DNA of 64,000 nt, taken from Zobellia alginiliquefaciens. GTDB taxonomy: Bacteria; Bacteroidota; Bacteroidia; Flavobacteriales; Flavobacteriaceae. The notes under the pieces are model-generated. The model did no database searches and had not been told where the DNA came from. It was given only the letters and a program-made list of their open reading frames with translations. The position numbers and the translations under genes are program-made. Of the stretch, positions 35,981 to 43,905 are shown piece by piece (positions within the stretch are counted from its first letter, which is position 1; the number at the start of each line of letters is the position of its first letter). The DNA lies in contig NZ_CP119758.1 in assembly GCF_029323795.1 (NCBI RefSeq), positions 4,154,001 through 4,218,000 of the forward strand, written 5' to 3'.

Positions 35981-36024
35981 TTAAGTTTGATTCTCAGTAA
36001 ATTGTTGTTGTAACCAGAAAGAAC

Positions 36025-36097
36025 AAAAGAGAGAATTAAGGTTATGTTATACAGTGAAGCTTTAAACTTCGACAACATTGATAATCCTCTCTCTTTT
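36025..36097 (+). ncRNA. Candidate bridge-RNA-like stem-loop of IS110 copy 1
   Basis: In the non-coding left end AAAAGAGAGA (36025-36034) pairs perfectly with TCTCTCTTTT (36088-36097). Inside are further matches (GGTTAT with ATAATCC; GAAG with CTTC around a small loop). IS110 elements of the IS621 type encode a bridge RNA in such ends that selects the target. Expression is not shown by the sequence, so the call rests on position and fold. Confidence 0.5.
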
Positions 36098-36191
36098 ACT
36101 ACTTAAACCACGTTCAGTTCTGTGAGACCTTAGATCTCGTTTTCAAGTTGTTGTGGGCAGAAGTAGCCGGTTCTTTCATAAAACATTTCTT

Positions 36192-37160
36192 ATGAATAAA
36201 TATAAAGAAACTTTTGGAGTCGACATCAGTAAAGATGTCTTTGATGTATATGGAAGTAGGAAGGGTCACGAGCAGTATAAGAACGATGAAACTGGATTCA
36301 AGAAATACCTTAAGGAATTACCCAAAGGTTCATTGGTCGTTATGGAAGCTACCGGATATTATCATTATAGACTTGCACAGTTTCTTTACAAGAACGACGT
36401 AATCGTTTCGGTAGTAAATCCATTGTCGATCAAACGTTTCATTCAAATGAGACTTGCCAAGGTGAAAACGGACAAGAGCGATGCGAAGGCTATATGTGAA
36501 TATGCCCTGGTCAACGAAGTGTCTATTTATAATGCCTTGACAGATGTTCAGAGTGAATGTTTACAGTTGTTCCGGTTATTGGATAACTATTTAAAACAAC
36601 GAACGGCGACCAAGAACAAGATACATGGGGAGGTAGTTTTAGGTATACCCTCAAAGTTTGTTTATCGTTCCTTGATACGGAACAGGAAGCAGCTGAATAA
36701 AGAGGTAGCTGCAATCGAATCAAAGATTTTATCATTGGTAAAAGAGGACCAACAGGAGCAATTGACCTTATTGATGTCAATACCTGGTATAGGTCAAAAG
36801 ACAGCATTGTTCCTAATAGTGGTCACCGATGGTTTCAACAAGTTCGAAACGGCCTCGCAGCTTTGTAGTTATGTAGGTATAACCCCAACGATACGAGAGT
36901 CTGGGAGCAGTGTAAGAGGTCGAGCGAGAATAAGTAAGGTCGGTAATAGAAAGCTTCGTAACCTATTGTTTCTATGTTCTTTCAATGCTTGTAAACACAA
37001 CAAGGCATGCAGAGAGGTATATGAGCGAATCGTGAACAAGGGCAAGAGCAAGAAATTGGCATTGATAGCCGTTGCCAACAAACTATTGAAACAGTCCTTT
37101 GCCATCGCAAAATCTGGCAAACCATATGATGAAACTTACGTATCTGTATTGCTGAGATAA
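36192..37160 (+). CDS. IS110-family transposase (DEDD recombinase), copy 1
   Basis: Transposase of 322 residues from the ATG at 36192 (MNKYKETFGVDIS); a GTG at 36153 in the same frame adds thirteen residues without family similarity. The RuvC-like DEDD domain is at about 1-150 with acidic residues in FGVDISKD, VVMEATGYY and KTDKSDAKAICEYA. The C-terminal Transposase_20 domain (about 195-300) includes SIPGIGQKTALFLI, LCSYVGITPTIRESGSS and RARISKVGNRKLR, which carries the catalytic Ser region. The gene is complete and probably functional. It differs from copy 2 at four residues (Tyr/His, Lys/Glu, Thr/Ala, Glu/Lys). Confidence 0.95.
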   Translation: MNKYKETFGVDISKDVFDVYGSRKGHEQYKNDETGFKKYLKELPKGSLVVMEATGYYHYRLAQFLYKNDVIVSVVNPLSIKRFIQMRLAKVKTDKSDAKAICEYALVNEVSIYNALTDVQSECLQLFRLLDNYLKQRTATKNKIHGEVVLGIPSKFVYRSLIRNRKQLNKEVAAIESKILSLVKEDQQEQLTLLMSIPGIGQKTALFLIVVTDGFNKFETASQLCSYVGITPTIRESGSSVRGRARISKVGNRKLRNLLFLCSFNACKHNKACREVYERIVNKGKSKKLALIAVANKLLKQSFAIAKSGKPYDETYVSVLLR

Positions 37161-37302
37161 AAGCAGATAAATCAAATAAAAAAAAGCTCAAAGAACCTGA
37201 TTTTAGAATCTATGAGCCTAGAATAATATTGTCTCAGATTAAAGAAAAATTTGTTTGTTTTTTACCTCAGTTCTTTGTTAGCAATAGTTTTTTTCGCGAT
37301 GT

Positions 37303-38253
37303 TTATTGTTTATTCCAAATCTTTCTTGATATTCCTTCAAGTTTATCGATTTTTAAATACTCACTTGTTACCTCAAGATTTGGATTCTCTTTAATCTCTT
37401 TTTGTATGATTTTTTTTAAACATTTATACAACGCTTTACCTTGTGAAAATCTTAGTTTGTTATTTGTATAAATATCATTAATTGCATTTTCTAAATGTGA
37501 GGATTTGTTTTTATATTTTTCTCCGAATTCTTTTTTCTTTAATAAATCAATTGACTTTTCCTTAACTTCCTCAAAAGACTGTTCAATTAGTTTTTTAGCT
37601 CTTTGAATACTTATTTCGGGATAACATTTATTTACGTGCAATTCATTAACATAATGGCTTTCAATGTCTGTTCCGTTAGTTATAAATAAGTTTATTCCAA
37701 TTTCTTCGAATTGAGTTTCTAACTTAATGATTTCAGCATCTGTTAAATAATCTCTATCTCTGTGAACAATTATCTCAATGTAGGGAAATTTTTGTTTTAC
37801 AAAAGCGGAAAATAATATTACTGAGCCGATTTGACTACAACTATCATAAGATAAAATGGACGTTTCAGAAAATTCAAATCCATTAGATTCAAATATTACT
37901 TTCGTCAAGTTATTTGATTTACTATCTTCTGTAAGAATAAAACACTTATCACTTCCTTTAATTTCTTTGAGTTGTTGCTCTAATTCAAATTTTGATGCTA
38001 TTTTTTCTCTGTCAGGATATAATAAATTGAATATATCTTTAATATCTTTTTTTGTTATCTTGGAATTATCCAAGACAACTCTTTCAACATCTATTATTTG
38101 AAGAAGTTCATATCTTTTAATTGAAATTAAATGTTCATTAAAATTTACAACATCTCCGTTATGTTTTTTTAAAGCTGAAATTGTTGTCAAGAATTGAAAA
38201 AACATTGATGACATCATACTCGTTGATTGATAATATTTTGCGAGTTGTATCAC
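37303..38253 (-). CDS. TOPRIM-like nuclease-related protein (cassette C1, second gene)
   Basis: Protein of 316 residues of unknown function with features of a TOPRIM domain, the metal-dependent catalytic fold of OLD-family nucleases and topoisomerases: CFILTEDSKSNN (conserved Glu, about 100), ILSYDSCSQIGSV, and IIVHRDRDYLTDAEI with the Asp-x-Asp motif (about 160-172), then FITNGTDIESHYVNE. No ATPase domain is encoded here or in the partner. The start overlaps the stop of the upstream gene by 4 bases, so the two form a unit. OLD-like TOPRIM proteins often act in antiphage defence, which would fit cassette cargo, but the role is unproven. High AT content and gene length differ from the chromosome genes. 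Confidence 0.7.
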   Translation of the reverse strand: MIQLAKYYQSTSMMSSMFFQFLTTISALKKHNGDVVNFNEHLISIKRYELLQIIDVERVVLDNSKITKKDIKDIFNLLYPDREKIASKFELEQQLKEIKGSDKCFILTEDSKSNNLTKVIFESNGFEFSETSILSYDSCSQIGSVILFSAFVKQKFPYIEIIVHRDRDYLTDAEIIKLETQFEEIGINLFITNGTDIESHYVNELHVNKCYPEISIQRAKKLIEQSFEEVKEKSIDLLKKKEFGEKYKNKSSHLENAINDIYTNNKLRFSQGKALYKCLKKIIQKEIKENPNLEVTSEYLKIDKLEGISRKIWNKQ

Positions 38254-38669
38254 ATCGTTAATAGAGAAGTATTTTTTCGCAATAAAAAATCTACTTCAAA
38301 CATATAGTGTAGACTATTTCTTATATCACATAAAACTTCTTCTGCTATTTTTTTACATTTGTCGTCAATTAGATGAAACGACTTTTGTATTTCGGGACCA
38401 ATTATGCTAAATGGACTTGTTTCATCATTATACCAATTTTCTTCTTTACTTTTAATAGTCCCCAAGGCAGAAATAATCATTAATCTTTCAAGAGGTGTTC
38501 CTTCCAATCTCTTATAAATTGTGATATCCCAAAGACCAGTATCATCTTTTTTCTGAAAAAGAATATCAGAACCCAAGTATATTTCATAAGAGAAGTTACC
38601 TATTGGTATTTTTTCTTTCTTTATAATTTTCTGATACTCTTTATGATTTTTGAAATCGGATATATTCAT
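38250..38669 (-). CDS. Hypothetical protein (cassette C1, first gene)
   Basis: Protein of 139 residues that I do not recognise. It is mostly charged and soluble, with no signal or membrane span. Segments such as SYEIYLGSDILFQKKDDTGLW suggest a small alpha/beta fold. It overlaps the TOPRIM-like gene by 4 bases and starts 43 bases inside the cassette edge, so it is the first gene of cassette C1. Because of the coupling it is probably the partner, regulator or specificity subunit of the TOPRIM protein. Confidence 0.6.
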   Translation of the reverse strand: MNISDFKNHKEYQKIIKKEKIPIGNFSYEIYLGSDILFQKKDDTGLWDITIYKRLEGTPLERLMIISALGTIKSKEENWYNDETSPFSIIGPEIQKSFHLIDDKCKKIAEEVLCDIRNSLHYMFEVDFLLRKNTSLLTM

Positions 38670-38715
38670 TCTTTATCAAACTATTTCTTAGTCCGTAATG
38701 TTTTTTTAAATTATT

Positions 38716-38839
38716 GCTAACGTGTTTGTATAAGAATAGTGCGGTTTTGTGTGCGAGGATTTTCCGTAGGAAAATCAGACGTAACAAAAGTACACGGACT
38801 CTTGATTAAGCACTAAACTAAGCATTATTTTTATACGGC
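38716..38839. repeat. attC-like site S2, broken by IS110 copy 2
   Basis: The site opens with GCTAAC (38716-38721). Inner arms GTATAAGAATAGTGC (38728-38742) and GCATTATTTTTATAC (38822-38836) pair with two mismatches. The 3' GTT is at 40136-40138 behind the IS. Cassette C1 edges GTTAGCAATA (37277-37286) and TATTGCTAAC (38712-38721) are perfect reverse complements. Confidence 0.78.
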
Positions 38840-38883
38840 TTAAGTTTGATTCTCAGTAAATTGTTGTTGTAACCAGAAAGAAC

Positions 38884-38956
38884 AAAAGAGAGAATTAAGG
38901 TTATGTTATACAGTGAAGCTTTAGACTTCGACAACATTGATAATCCTCTCTCTTTT
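38884..38956 (+). ncRNA. Candidate bridge-RNA-like stem-loop of IS110 copy 2
   Basis: Equivalent of the hairpin in copy 1, with the same 10-bp stem AAAAGAGAGA/TCTCTCTTTT and one A-to-G change in the inner loop (TTTAGAC instead of TTTAAAC). Confidence 0.5.
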
Positions 38957-39050
38957 ACTACTTAAACCACGTTCAGTTCTGTGAGACCTTAGATCTCGTT
39001 TTCAAGTTGTTGTGGGCAGAAGTAGCCGGTTCTTTCATAAAACATTTCTT

Positions 39051-40019
39051 ATGAATAAATATAAAGAAACTTTTGGAGTCGACATCAGTAAAGATGTCTT
39101 TGATGTACATGGAAGTAGGAAGGGTCACGAGCAGTATAAGAACGATGAAACTGGATTCAAGAAATACCTTGAGGAATTACCCAAAGGTTCATTGGTCGTT
39201 ATGGAAGCTACCGGATATTATCATTATAGACTTGCACAGTTTCTTTACAAGAACGACGTAATCGTTTCGGTAGTAAATCCATTGTCGATCAAACGTTTCA
39301 TTCAAATGAGACTTGCCAAGGTGAAAACGGACAAGAGCGATGCGAAGGCTATATGTGAATATGCCCTGGTCAACGAGGTGTCTATTTATAATGCCTTGAC
39401 AGATGTTCAGAGTGAATGTTTACAGTTGTTCCGGTTATTGGATAACTATTTAAAACAACGAACGGCGACCAAGAACAAGATACATGGGGAGGTAGTTTTA
39501 GGTATACCCTCAAAGTTTGTTTATCGTTCCTTGATACGGAACAGGAAGCAGCTGAATAAAGAGGTAGCTGCAATCGAATCAAAGATTTTATCATTGGTAA
39601 AAGAGGACCAACAGGAGCAATTGACCTTATTGATGTCAATACCTGGTATAGGTCAAAAGACAGCATTGTTCCTAATAGTGGTCGCCGATGGTTTCAACAA
39701 GTTCGAAACGGCCTCGCAGCTTTGTAGTTATGTAGGTATAACCCCAACGATACGAGAGTCTGGGAGCAGTGTAAGAGGTCGAGCGAGAATAAGTAAGGTC
39801 GGTAATAGAAAGCTTCGCAACCTATTGTTTCTATGTTCTTTCAATGCTTGTAAACACAACAAGGCATGCAGAAAGGTATATGAGCGAATCGTGAACAAGG
39901 GCAAGAGCAAGAAATTGGCATTGATAGCCGTTGCCAACAAACTATTGAAACAGTCCTTTGCCATCGCAAAATCTGGCAAACCATATGATGAAACTTACGT
40001 ATCTGTATTGCTGAGATAA
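39051..40019 (+). CDS. IS110-family transposase, copy 2
   Basis: Transposase of 322 residues from the ATG at 39051, identical to copy 1 except for four substitutions (His, Glu, Ala and Lys at the positions where copy 1 has Tyr, Lys, Thr and Glu). DEDD motifs (FGVDISKD, VVMEATGYY, KTDKSDAKAI) and the C-terminal domain (SIPGIGQKTALFL, KVGNRKLRNLLF) are intact, so it should also be active. Confidence 0.95.
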   Translation: MNKYKETFGVDISKDVFDVHGSRKGHEQYKNDETGFKKYLEELPKGSLVVMEATGYYHYRLAQFLYKNDVIVSVVNPLSIKRFIQMRLAKVKTDKSDAKAICEYALVNEVSIYNALTDVQSECLQLFRLLDNYLKQRTATKNKIHGEVVLGIPSKFVYRSLIRNRKQLNKEVAAIESKILSLVKEDQQEQLTLLMSIPGIGQKTALFLIVVADGFNKFETASQLCSYVGITPTIRESGSSVRGRARISKVGNRKLRNLLFLCSFNACKHNKACRKVYERIVNKGKSKKLALIAVANKLLKQSFAIAKSGKPYDETYVSVLLR

Positions 40020-40152
40020 AAGCAGATAAATCAAATAAAAAAAAGCTCAAAGAACCTGATTTTAGAATCTATGAGCCTAGAATAATATTGTCTCAGATTA
40101 AAGAAAAATTTGTTTGTTTTTTACCTCAGTTCTTTGTTGTGGTGCGTATTTT

Positions 40153-40785
40153 TTATTCAATTTTTATTATTTCTTTCGGAGGTGGTGGCGGAGGAGGAAT
40201 GTCAAATTTCTCATTCAGCCAAATATTTATATCCGTTTTATTAGTAATTCGTTTATAAGCTTGAGTTAGTTTGTCTAATGTTTTAGGTAAATTTTCAAAT
40301 CCGTTTTCGTCATAAGAAACGTAAATCAGTAATTTTTCGGGATTGTCACTTAACTGCGGATTTTTCCCATTGTTTTCAATATCTCTTTTTAAAACACTTT
40401 CCAAACTATCTAAAGGATAGAAATTCTCGTAATTTTTATTAATTGTATCATTATGAATTTCGATTGTATTCTTTTGTTTTATTAATATACAAGCAAAATT
40501 TTCCCAACAAGGATTATGGAAATAGATTGTCTTAATTTCATCGTCAGATTTTAAAGTGATTTTCGGTATGCTATCGTTACAAGCAATTCTTTCAGTCCGT
40601 TTGAGTAAGTCTTTCCAATTTTCGAATCGATTATAAACTAATTCAACACCAAGACTATCGCTTTCTTTGTCCCATTTTCCGAAATCTATTTGAACCAACT
40701 GTTTTTCTTTTTTTTCAGAGTTTTGACATCCGATTATTGTCAAAATCAGTAAAATCAGAAACGATATTTTAATGTTAGTTCTCAT
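40153..40785 (-). CDS. Lipoprotein with poly-proline tail (cassette C2)
   Basis: Predicted lipoprotein of 210 residues. Signal and lipobox: SFLILLILTIIGCQ (Cys at about 20), followed by Ser-Glu-Lys-rich linker. I do not recognise the domain; it has a pair of conserved-looking Cys/Trp segments (IACNDSIP, NPCWENFACIL). Near the C-terminus seven prolines in a row follow an acidic helix (NEKFDIPP), then KEIIKIE. Proline tails of this kind can pass through or attach to the cell wall or to a partner. It is the only gene of cassette C2 and fills 94 percent of it, with its start 11 bases from one cassette edge and stop 8 bases from the other. Confidence 0.7.
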   Translation of the reverse strand: MRTNIKISFLILLILTIIGCQNSEKKEKQLVQIDFGKWDKESDSLGVELVYNRFENWKDLLKRTERIACNDSIPKITLKSDDEIKTIYFHNPCWENFACILIKQKNTIEIHNDTINKNYENFYPLDSLESVLKRDIENNGKNPQLSDNPEKLLIYVSYDENGFENLPKTLDKLTQAYKRITNKTDINIWLNEKFDIPPPPPPPKEIIKIE

Positions 40786-40795
40786 TTTTTTATAT

Positions 40796-40997
40796 GCACC
40801 ACAACGTTGCGGCTATGATTAGTGCGGCGCGGAAATCCGACGGATTTCCAGCCATGCGCTAAGCTAAAGCTTTTGGTTTTGATTTGTATTTTGTTTTATC
40901 CAAAGCTAAATCCAACAGATTTAGTGACTTTATAAATATACACAGACCTTGCGAATAAGACACAAGTCCGCATTAATTATAGGTATTGTTACCACAC
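40796..40997. repeat. attC-like site S3, intact
   Basis: The site runs from CAC-AAC (40800-40805) to GTT-ACC (40988-40993), 188 bases. Arms GGCTATGATTAGTGCGG (40811-40827) and CCGCATTAATTATAGG (40968-40983) pair well. The sequence resembles S8 over most of its length (shared AGATTAGTGCGG-like left arm, GCGCTAAG, AAAGCTTTT, CAGATTT and CCGCATTAATT). Flanking 10-mers GCACCACAAC and GTTACCACAC differ, and each instead matches the far edge of its own cassette (C2: GTTGTGGTGC at 40136; C3: GTGTGGTAAC at 41701). Confidence 0.82.
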
Positions 40998-41118
40998 GTT
41001 TTTTCTTCACAACACCGTTTTAAATGCGCATAAATTCTGTTAAGATTGTTCCTTCTACATTAACTAGCTAAAAGGTCCATCTGCATAACAGTTGCGTTTG
41101 AGTCGAGTCCATTAATTA

Positions 41119-41697
41119 TTAATATTTTTTCGGTATAGATTTTAATTTCACACCTTCTTTTGAATCCAATTTTTTTATATACGGAAACAATCTAAATCGA
41201 TATTTTGTTTTTCGAATAATTGGAGCTTGATGAACAAAGTCGTTCAGGAGATTTGTCAAGTAATATCGGTCTCCATTTTCAAATTGCAAATCCCAATATC
41301 CAAAATCCGAAAAAAACATAGAGTCTCTCCCTCTATTGTCGATAGTATTTTTATAGTTGTAAGCTAAATGATATGTTGATTTTTTACAATCATTCAGCAT
41401 GTAAGTTTTAATAATTCCACTTTGGTTTATTTTAATTGAATTGGGTTTTTCAACTATTTCAAAATCAGTATACTTATTCTCTTTGTAATAGTTTAAAAAT
41501 AGGACCAATGACGGTAAGTTAAATACTAATAAAACTCCAATTATAATTAGAAAAAGTAGCCAAAAAGATTCAATATCTCTGCTACTAAACCATATCCAAT
41601 TTATCAAACAAAAAACCACCAAAAGTATGAGCATCCATAAGTTTTGCTTTAGGAGCTTATTTAGTAATTTGTTGTTGAGTTTATATTTTTTTTTCAA
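41119..41697 (-). CDS. Two-span membrane protein (cassette C3)
   Basis: Unknown membrane protein of 192 residues. The frame is open upstream into the next site, but the TTG at 41697 (followed by KKKYKLNNKLL) is the first start inside cassette C3, 13 bases from its edge, so I prefer it. Two hydrophobic segments lie near the N-terminus (LWMLILLVVFCLINWIWF and SFWLLFLIIIGVLLVFNLPS), the remainder is soluble and basic at the end (LKSIPKKY), with an aromatic stretch SDFGYWDLQFENGDRYYLTN. No family recognised. It fills C3 (40988-41710) alone. Confidence 0.62.
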   Translation of the reverse strand: MKKKYKLNNKLLNKLLKQNLWMLILLVVFCLINWIWFSSRDIESFWLLFLIIIGVLLVFNLPSLVLFLNYYKENKYTDFEIVEKPNSIKINQSGIIKTYMLNDCKKSTYHLAYNYKNTIDNRGRDSMFFSDFGYWDLQFENGDRYYLTNLLNDFVHQAPIIRKTKYRFRLFPYIKKLDSKEGVKLKSIPKKY

Positions 41698-41700
41698 AAT

Positions 41701-41740
41701 GTGTGGTAACAATCGTGTATGTGTACAATTGCACATACAC
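41701..41740. repeat. attC-like site S4, left part and hairpin
   Basis: Site S4 starts with GGTAAC (41705-41710), the right edge of C3. Next to it GTGTATGTG (41715-41723) and CACATACAC (41732-41740) form a perfect 9-bp stem with an 8-base loop. The corresponding right end GTTAGC is at 42249-42254; between them lies an IS1182-type remnant, so the site seems to have been split. Confidence 0.6.
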
Positions 41741-41929
41741 CCCTATTATCGAGGAATATGTGTAATAGTTTTTCTGCTCACTAATATACTATTAAAGAAT
41801 AAACCTACAATTATCAACGCACAGTCCATTACGGAAAACCATAAAGGCTATAAATTATTTAAGTCTGCTTAAGAAATGACTAAAAACAGCGAACTGACCA
41901 ACCATTTTATTTTTTATTGTTAAAATTAA

Positions 41930-42166
41930 GTGGGTCTTACCCAATTTATAAGTCTGAGGAAGATAACTACCATTGGACTTGCACAGGCGAACAAGGTGAT
42001 GCACCTATCGGCGATCGCCTACAACCTCAAAAAGTACCTGAAATTCGAGAACAAACACCCGAAAAGTGGGGCGGGAAAGCTTGCCCTGCCATTATTCGTA
42101 AAAGTCATGGTTCATTACGTGAAAAGCCTTTCTCCGGCGCACGGAAAATTCAAGTTCAACTTCTAG
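41930..42166 (+). pseudogene. IS1182-type transposase remnant (C-terminal end)
   Basis: About 78 codons without a start that fits the family. The segment TTIGLAQANKVMHLSAIAY followed by NLKKYLKFENKH corresponds to the end of DDE transposases of the IS1182 group (compare FGLIALAYNLKRLIKLG in the complete element at 47799). N-terminal part and ends of the element are missing. It lies inside site S4. A frame shifted by one (41917-42171) is open but has no similarity. Confidence 0.6.
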
Positions 42167-42174
42167 CTTAGCAT

Positions 42175-42197
42175 AAAAAAAGCCCCTTAAAGAGGCT
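42175..42197 (-). terminator. Rho-independent terminator of cassette C4 operon
   Basis: On the minus strand AGCCTCTT and AAGGGGCT pair (one wobble) and a run of seven T follows. It lies 115 bases beyond the stop of the decarboxylase-like gene at 42313, so it probably ends transcripts coming from the four genes of C4. Confidence 0.7.
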
Positions 42198-42248
42198 TAT
42201 ATCGATAGTAATTATTTCTAATTATAGGCTTGTGCAACTGTTACCGTT

Positions 42249-42258
42249 GTTAGCAATA
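42249..42258. repeat. Left edge of cassette C4 (GTTAGCAATA)
   Basis: Identical to the left edge of C1 at 37277-37286, including the following T-run. Its expected partner TATTGCTAAC was not found on the right of C4 (around 45340), where only TATATAAC occurs, so the right edge of C4 is degenerate or was lost. Confidence 0.55.
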
Positions 42259-42312
42259 GTTTTTTGATGTTTTACTAAAAACCTTTCAAAGTAAGTATGG
42301 AAGTCATATCTA

Positions 42313-43089
42313 TTATTTAAGATAATTATGTAGTGTCATTCCCCAAGTTAATATCCAATCATACTTCATATAATATGACTCAAGAATTTCTTTTACAGGT
42401 AAAGCACGACCAGTATCTAAAATTATATCTCCATTAATTTTTCCTTCTAGGGGTCTCATTTCTTTAATCTTTAAAGAACCATCAACCATTCCTGGTGTAT
42501 TAATCTCTAAAACATCCCACCCATTTCCACTAACATTAGGAATTGCTTTACAAAGTAATAATGGTCCTTGAGGTACTGCAGCCCCAAGGTTATCTGGTGC
42601 TTCTGATGTCCAAGTTTTAAAGTCTACATCACATAATGTTTTTCCGTGGCGTCTTTTTACAACACTAACATCACTTTTACCAAATTCACCATTTATAGAG
42701 AATATAGCTTCCCTTTTTGGGTATCCATACAGTAATTGACCGCTTAAAATAGGAGATATATCACTTTCTGGCTCAATAGAACCTAAGTATAATTGCGCGG
42801 CATATTCACCAATTACATTTTCTCCATTTACTTCTATGGAAGCAGGAACAGATATAACAGACTCCCAATAAGGTCTAATTTTTTTCTCTGTACATTCAAA
42901 CTTATTAATTCTTAGTAATACAACATCTTCGTAACCTGGCACAAAACTCAATCCTTCAGGTAAAAATCCTTCAAGTGCAGCTTTATCTGTTTTAAAAGCT
43001 ATTGCATAGGTTTCAGAATCTGGAAATGAATAATCTGGTCTATCAAAATTTGAGGTTATTTCATTAGGTACAAAAAAATGCTCTTTCAT
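42313..43089 (-). CDS. Acetoacetate-decarboxylase-family enzyme
   Basis: Cytoplasmic protein of 258 residues of the ADC superfamily, whose members use a Schiff-base lysine to decarboxylate beta-keto acids or do related aldol/dehydration chemistry. The active-site motif GYPKREAIF (about residue 128) holds the lysine, and VLLRINKFECTEK and GEYAAQLYLG fit the double-barrel core. Gene order Crp-like regulator, DUF4334 protein, short-chain dehydrogenase and this enzyme suggests a small catabolic pathway for a keto acid; the compound is unknown. It ends at the terminator of C4. Confidence 0.82.
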   Translation of the reverse strand: MKEHFFVPNEITSNFDRPDYSFPDSETYAIAFKTDKAALEGFLPEGLSFVPGYEDVVLLRINKFECTEKKIRPYWESVISVPASIEVNGENVIGEYAAQLYLGSIEPESDISPILSGQLLYGYPKREAIFSINGEFGKSDVSVVKRRHGKTLCDVDFKTWTSEAPDNLGAAVPQGPLLLCKAIPNVSGNGWDVLEINTPGMVDGSLKIKEMRPLEGKINGDIILDTGRALPVKEILESYYMKYDWILTWGMTLHNYLK

Positions 43090-43157
43090 GATTATATTTT
43101 TTAAATTTTTTATTTACGCATTTGGGCGCTTATTTTATTATGTTTATTAATTGATAT

Positions 43158-43901
43158 TTACATAAATCTATTTAAAAACGCCATAATACCGGCAGCACCT
43201 GGATAGCAGATTTTTTTTCCTTTTTTAATGCTTTTTTCCACGGCATTTACAACAGCTTCAGGGGAAGAGGTCATATATTTTTTGAAGAACGTAGTATTAA
43301 ACATATCGGGTTGATCTGTTTCTTCTGCTTGTTTTAAGAGCGGTGTATTTACAGCTGGCGGACAAACCAATAATATTCTAACTTTAGACTTTTTGTTTTC
43401 TTCGATTAATACTTTGGTGTAAAAATTATTAGCGCTTTTTGTAGCACCATAGGCACCAAATTTAGGAGTAACCAACATACCCGCAGTAGAACCGTAAATA
43501 ATGACATCTCCACTGTTTCTTTTTAACATTTCAGGCACTACAGTTTGGCATATATTAACCATTCCACAGTAATTGATTAGCATTAACTTATTGATATGTT
43601 CTGCGGTTAAATCCTTCAGTAAACCAGCAGGCATAATCCCAGCGCAATTAAATAAACGATCTATAGGTCCAAAGTCAGTAATCACTTTGTTAATTACTTC
43701 TCGTACTAATTCAATATTTGTTACATCACAATAGTAGGGGTGTATGTTCGCTGATCGTGAAGCTGTTTCTTCTAATCCTTTTTCATTTACATCTAAAATG
43801 GCAACTATAGCGCCTTCTTCTGTAGCTAATTTTGTGGCATGTAATTGTCCTATGCCACTTGCTCCTCCAGAAATCAATACTATTTTATCCTTGAATTTCA
43901 T
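43158..43901 (-). CDS. Short-chain dehydrogenase/reductase
   Basis: NAD(P)-dependent oxidoreductase of 247 residues. Cofactor motif LISGGASGIGQLHATKLA (about 8-25), FNCAGIM near 86, catalytic Ser in IIYGSTAGM and YxxxK in YGATKSANNF (about 149-153). No membrane span. It lies 4 bases after the DUF4334 gene and 68 bases before the decarboxylase-like gene, in cassette C4. Confidence 0.9.
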   Translation of the reverse strand: MKFKDKIVLISGGASGIGQLHATKLATEEGAIVAILDVNEKGLEETASRSANIHPYYCDVTNIELVREVINKVITDFGPIDRLFNCAGIMPAGLLKDLTAEHINKLMLINYCGMVNICQTVVPEMLKRNSGDVIIYGSTAGMLVTPKFGAYGATKSANNFYTKVLIEENKKSKVRILLVCPPAVNTPLLKQAEETDQPDMFNTTFFKKYMTSSPEAVVNAVEKSIKKGKKICYPGAAGIMAFLNRFM

Positions 43902-43905
43902 ATGC

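Larger units (their letters stand above)
35981..37279 (+). mobile_element. IS110-family insertion sequence, copy 1
   Basis: About 1.3 kb that is shared, with seven base differences, with copy 2; the shared block runs 35980-37279. As usual for IS110 there are no long terminal inverted repeats. It begins TTAAGTTTGATTC and ends CAGTTCTTTGTT. It holds 211 bases of structured non-coding left end, one transposase gene, and 119 bases of right end. It is inserted beside the GTT end of site S1. Confidence 0.9.
38840..40138 (+). mobile_element. IS110-family insertion sequence, copy 2
   Basis: Same element as copy 1 with a constant offset of 2859 bases, same orientation, and seven single-base differences, all transitions. 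It sits at the equivalent point of site S2, immediately before the site's GTT end. The two copies flank cassette C1. Confidence 0.92.

Noticed and set aside
41917-42171. 84-codon frame overlapping the transposase remnant
   Set aside because: The frame shifted by one shows the transposase similarity, so this one is a shadow.
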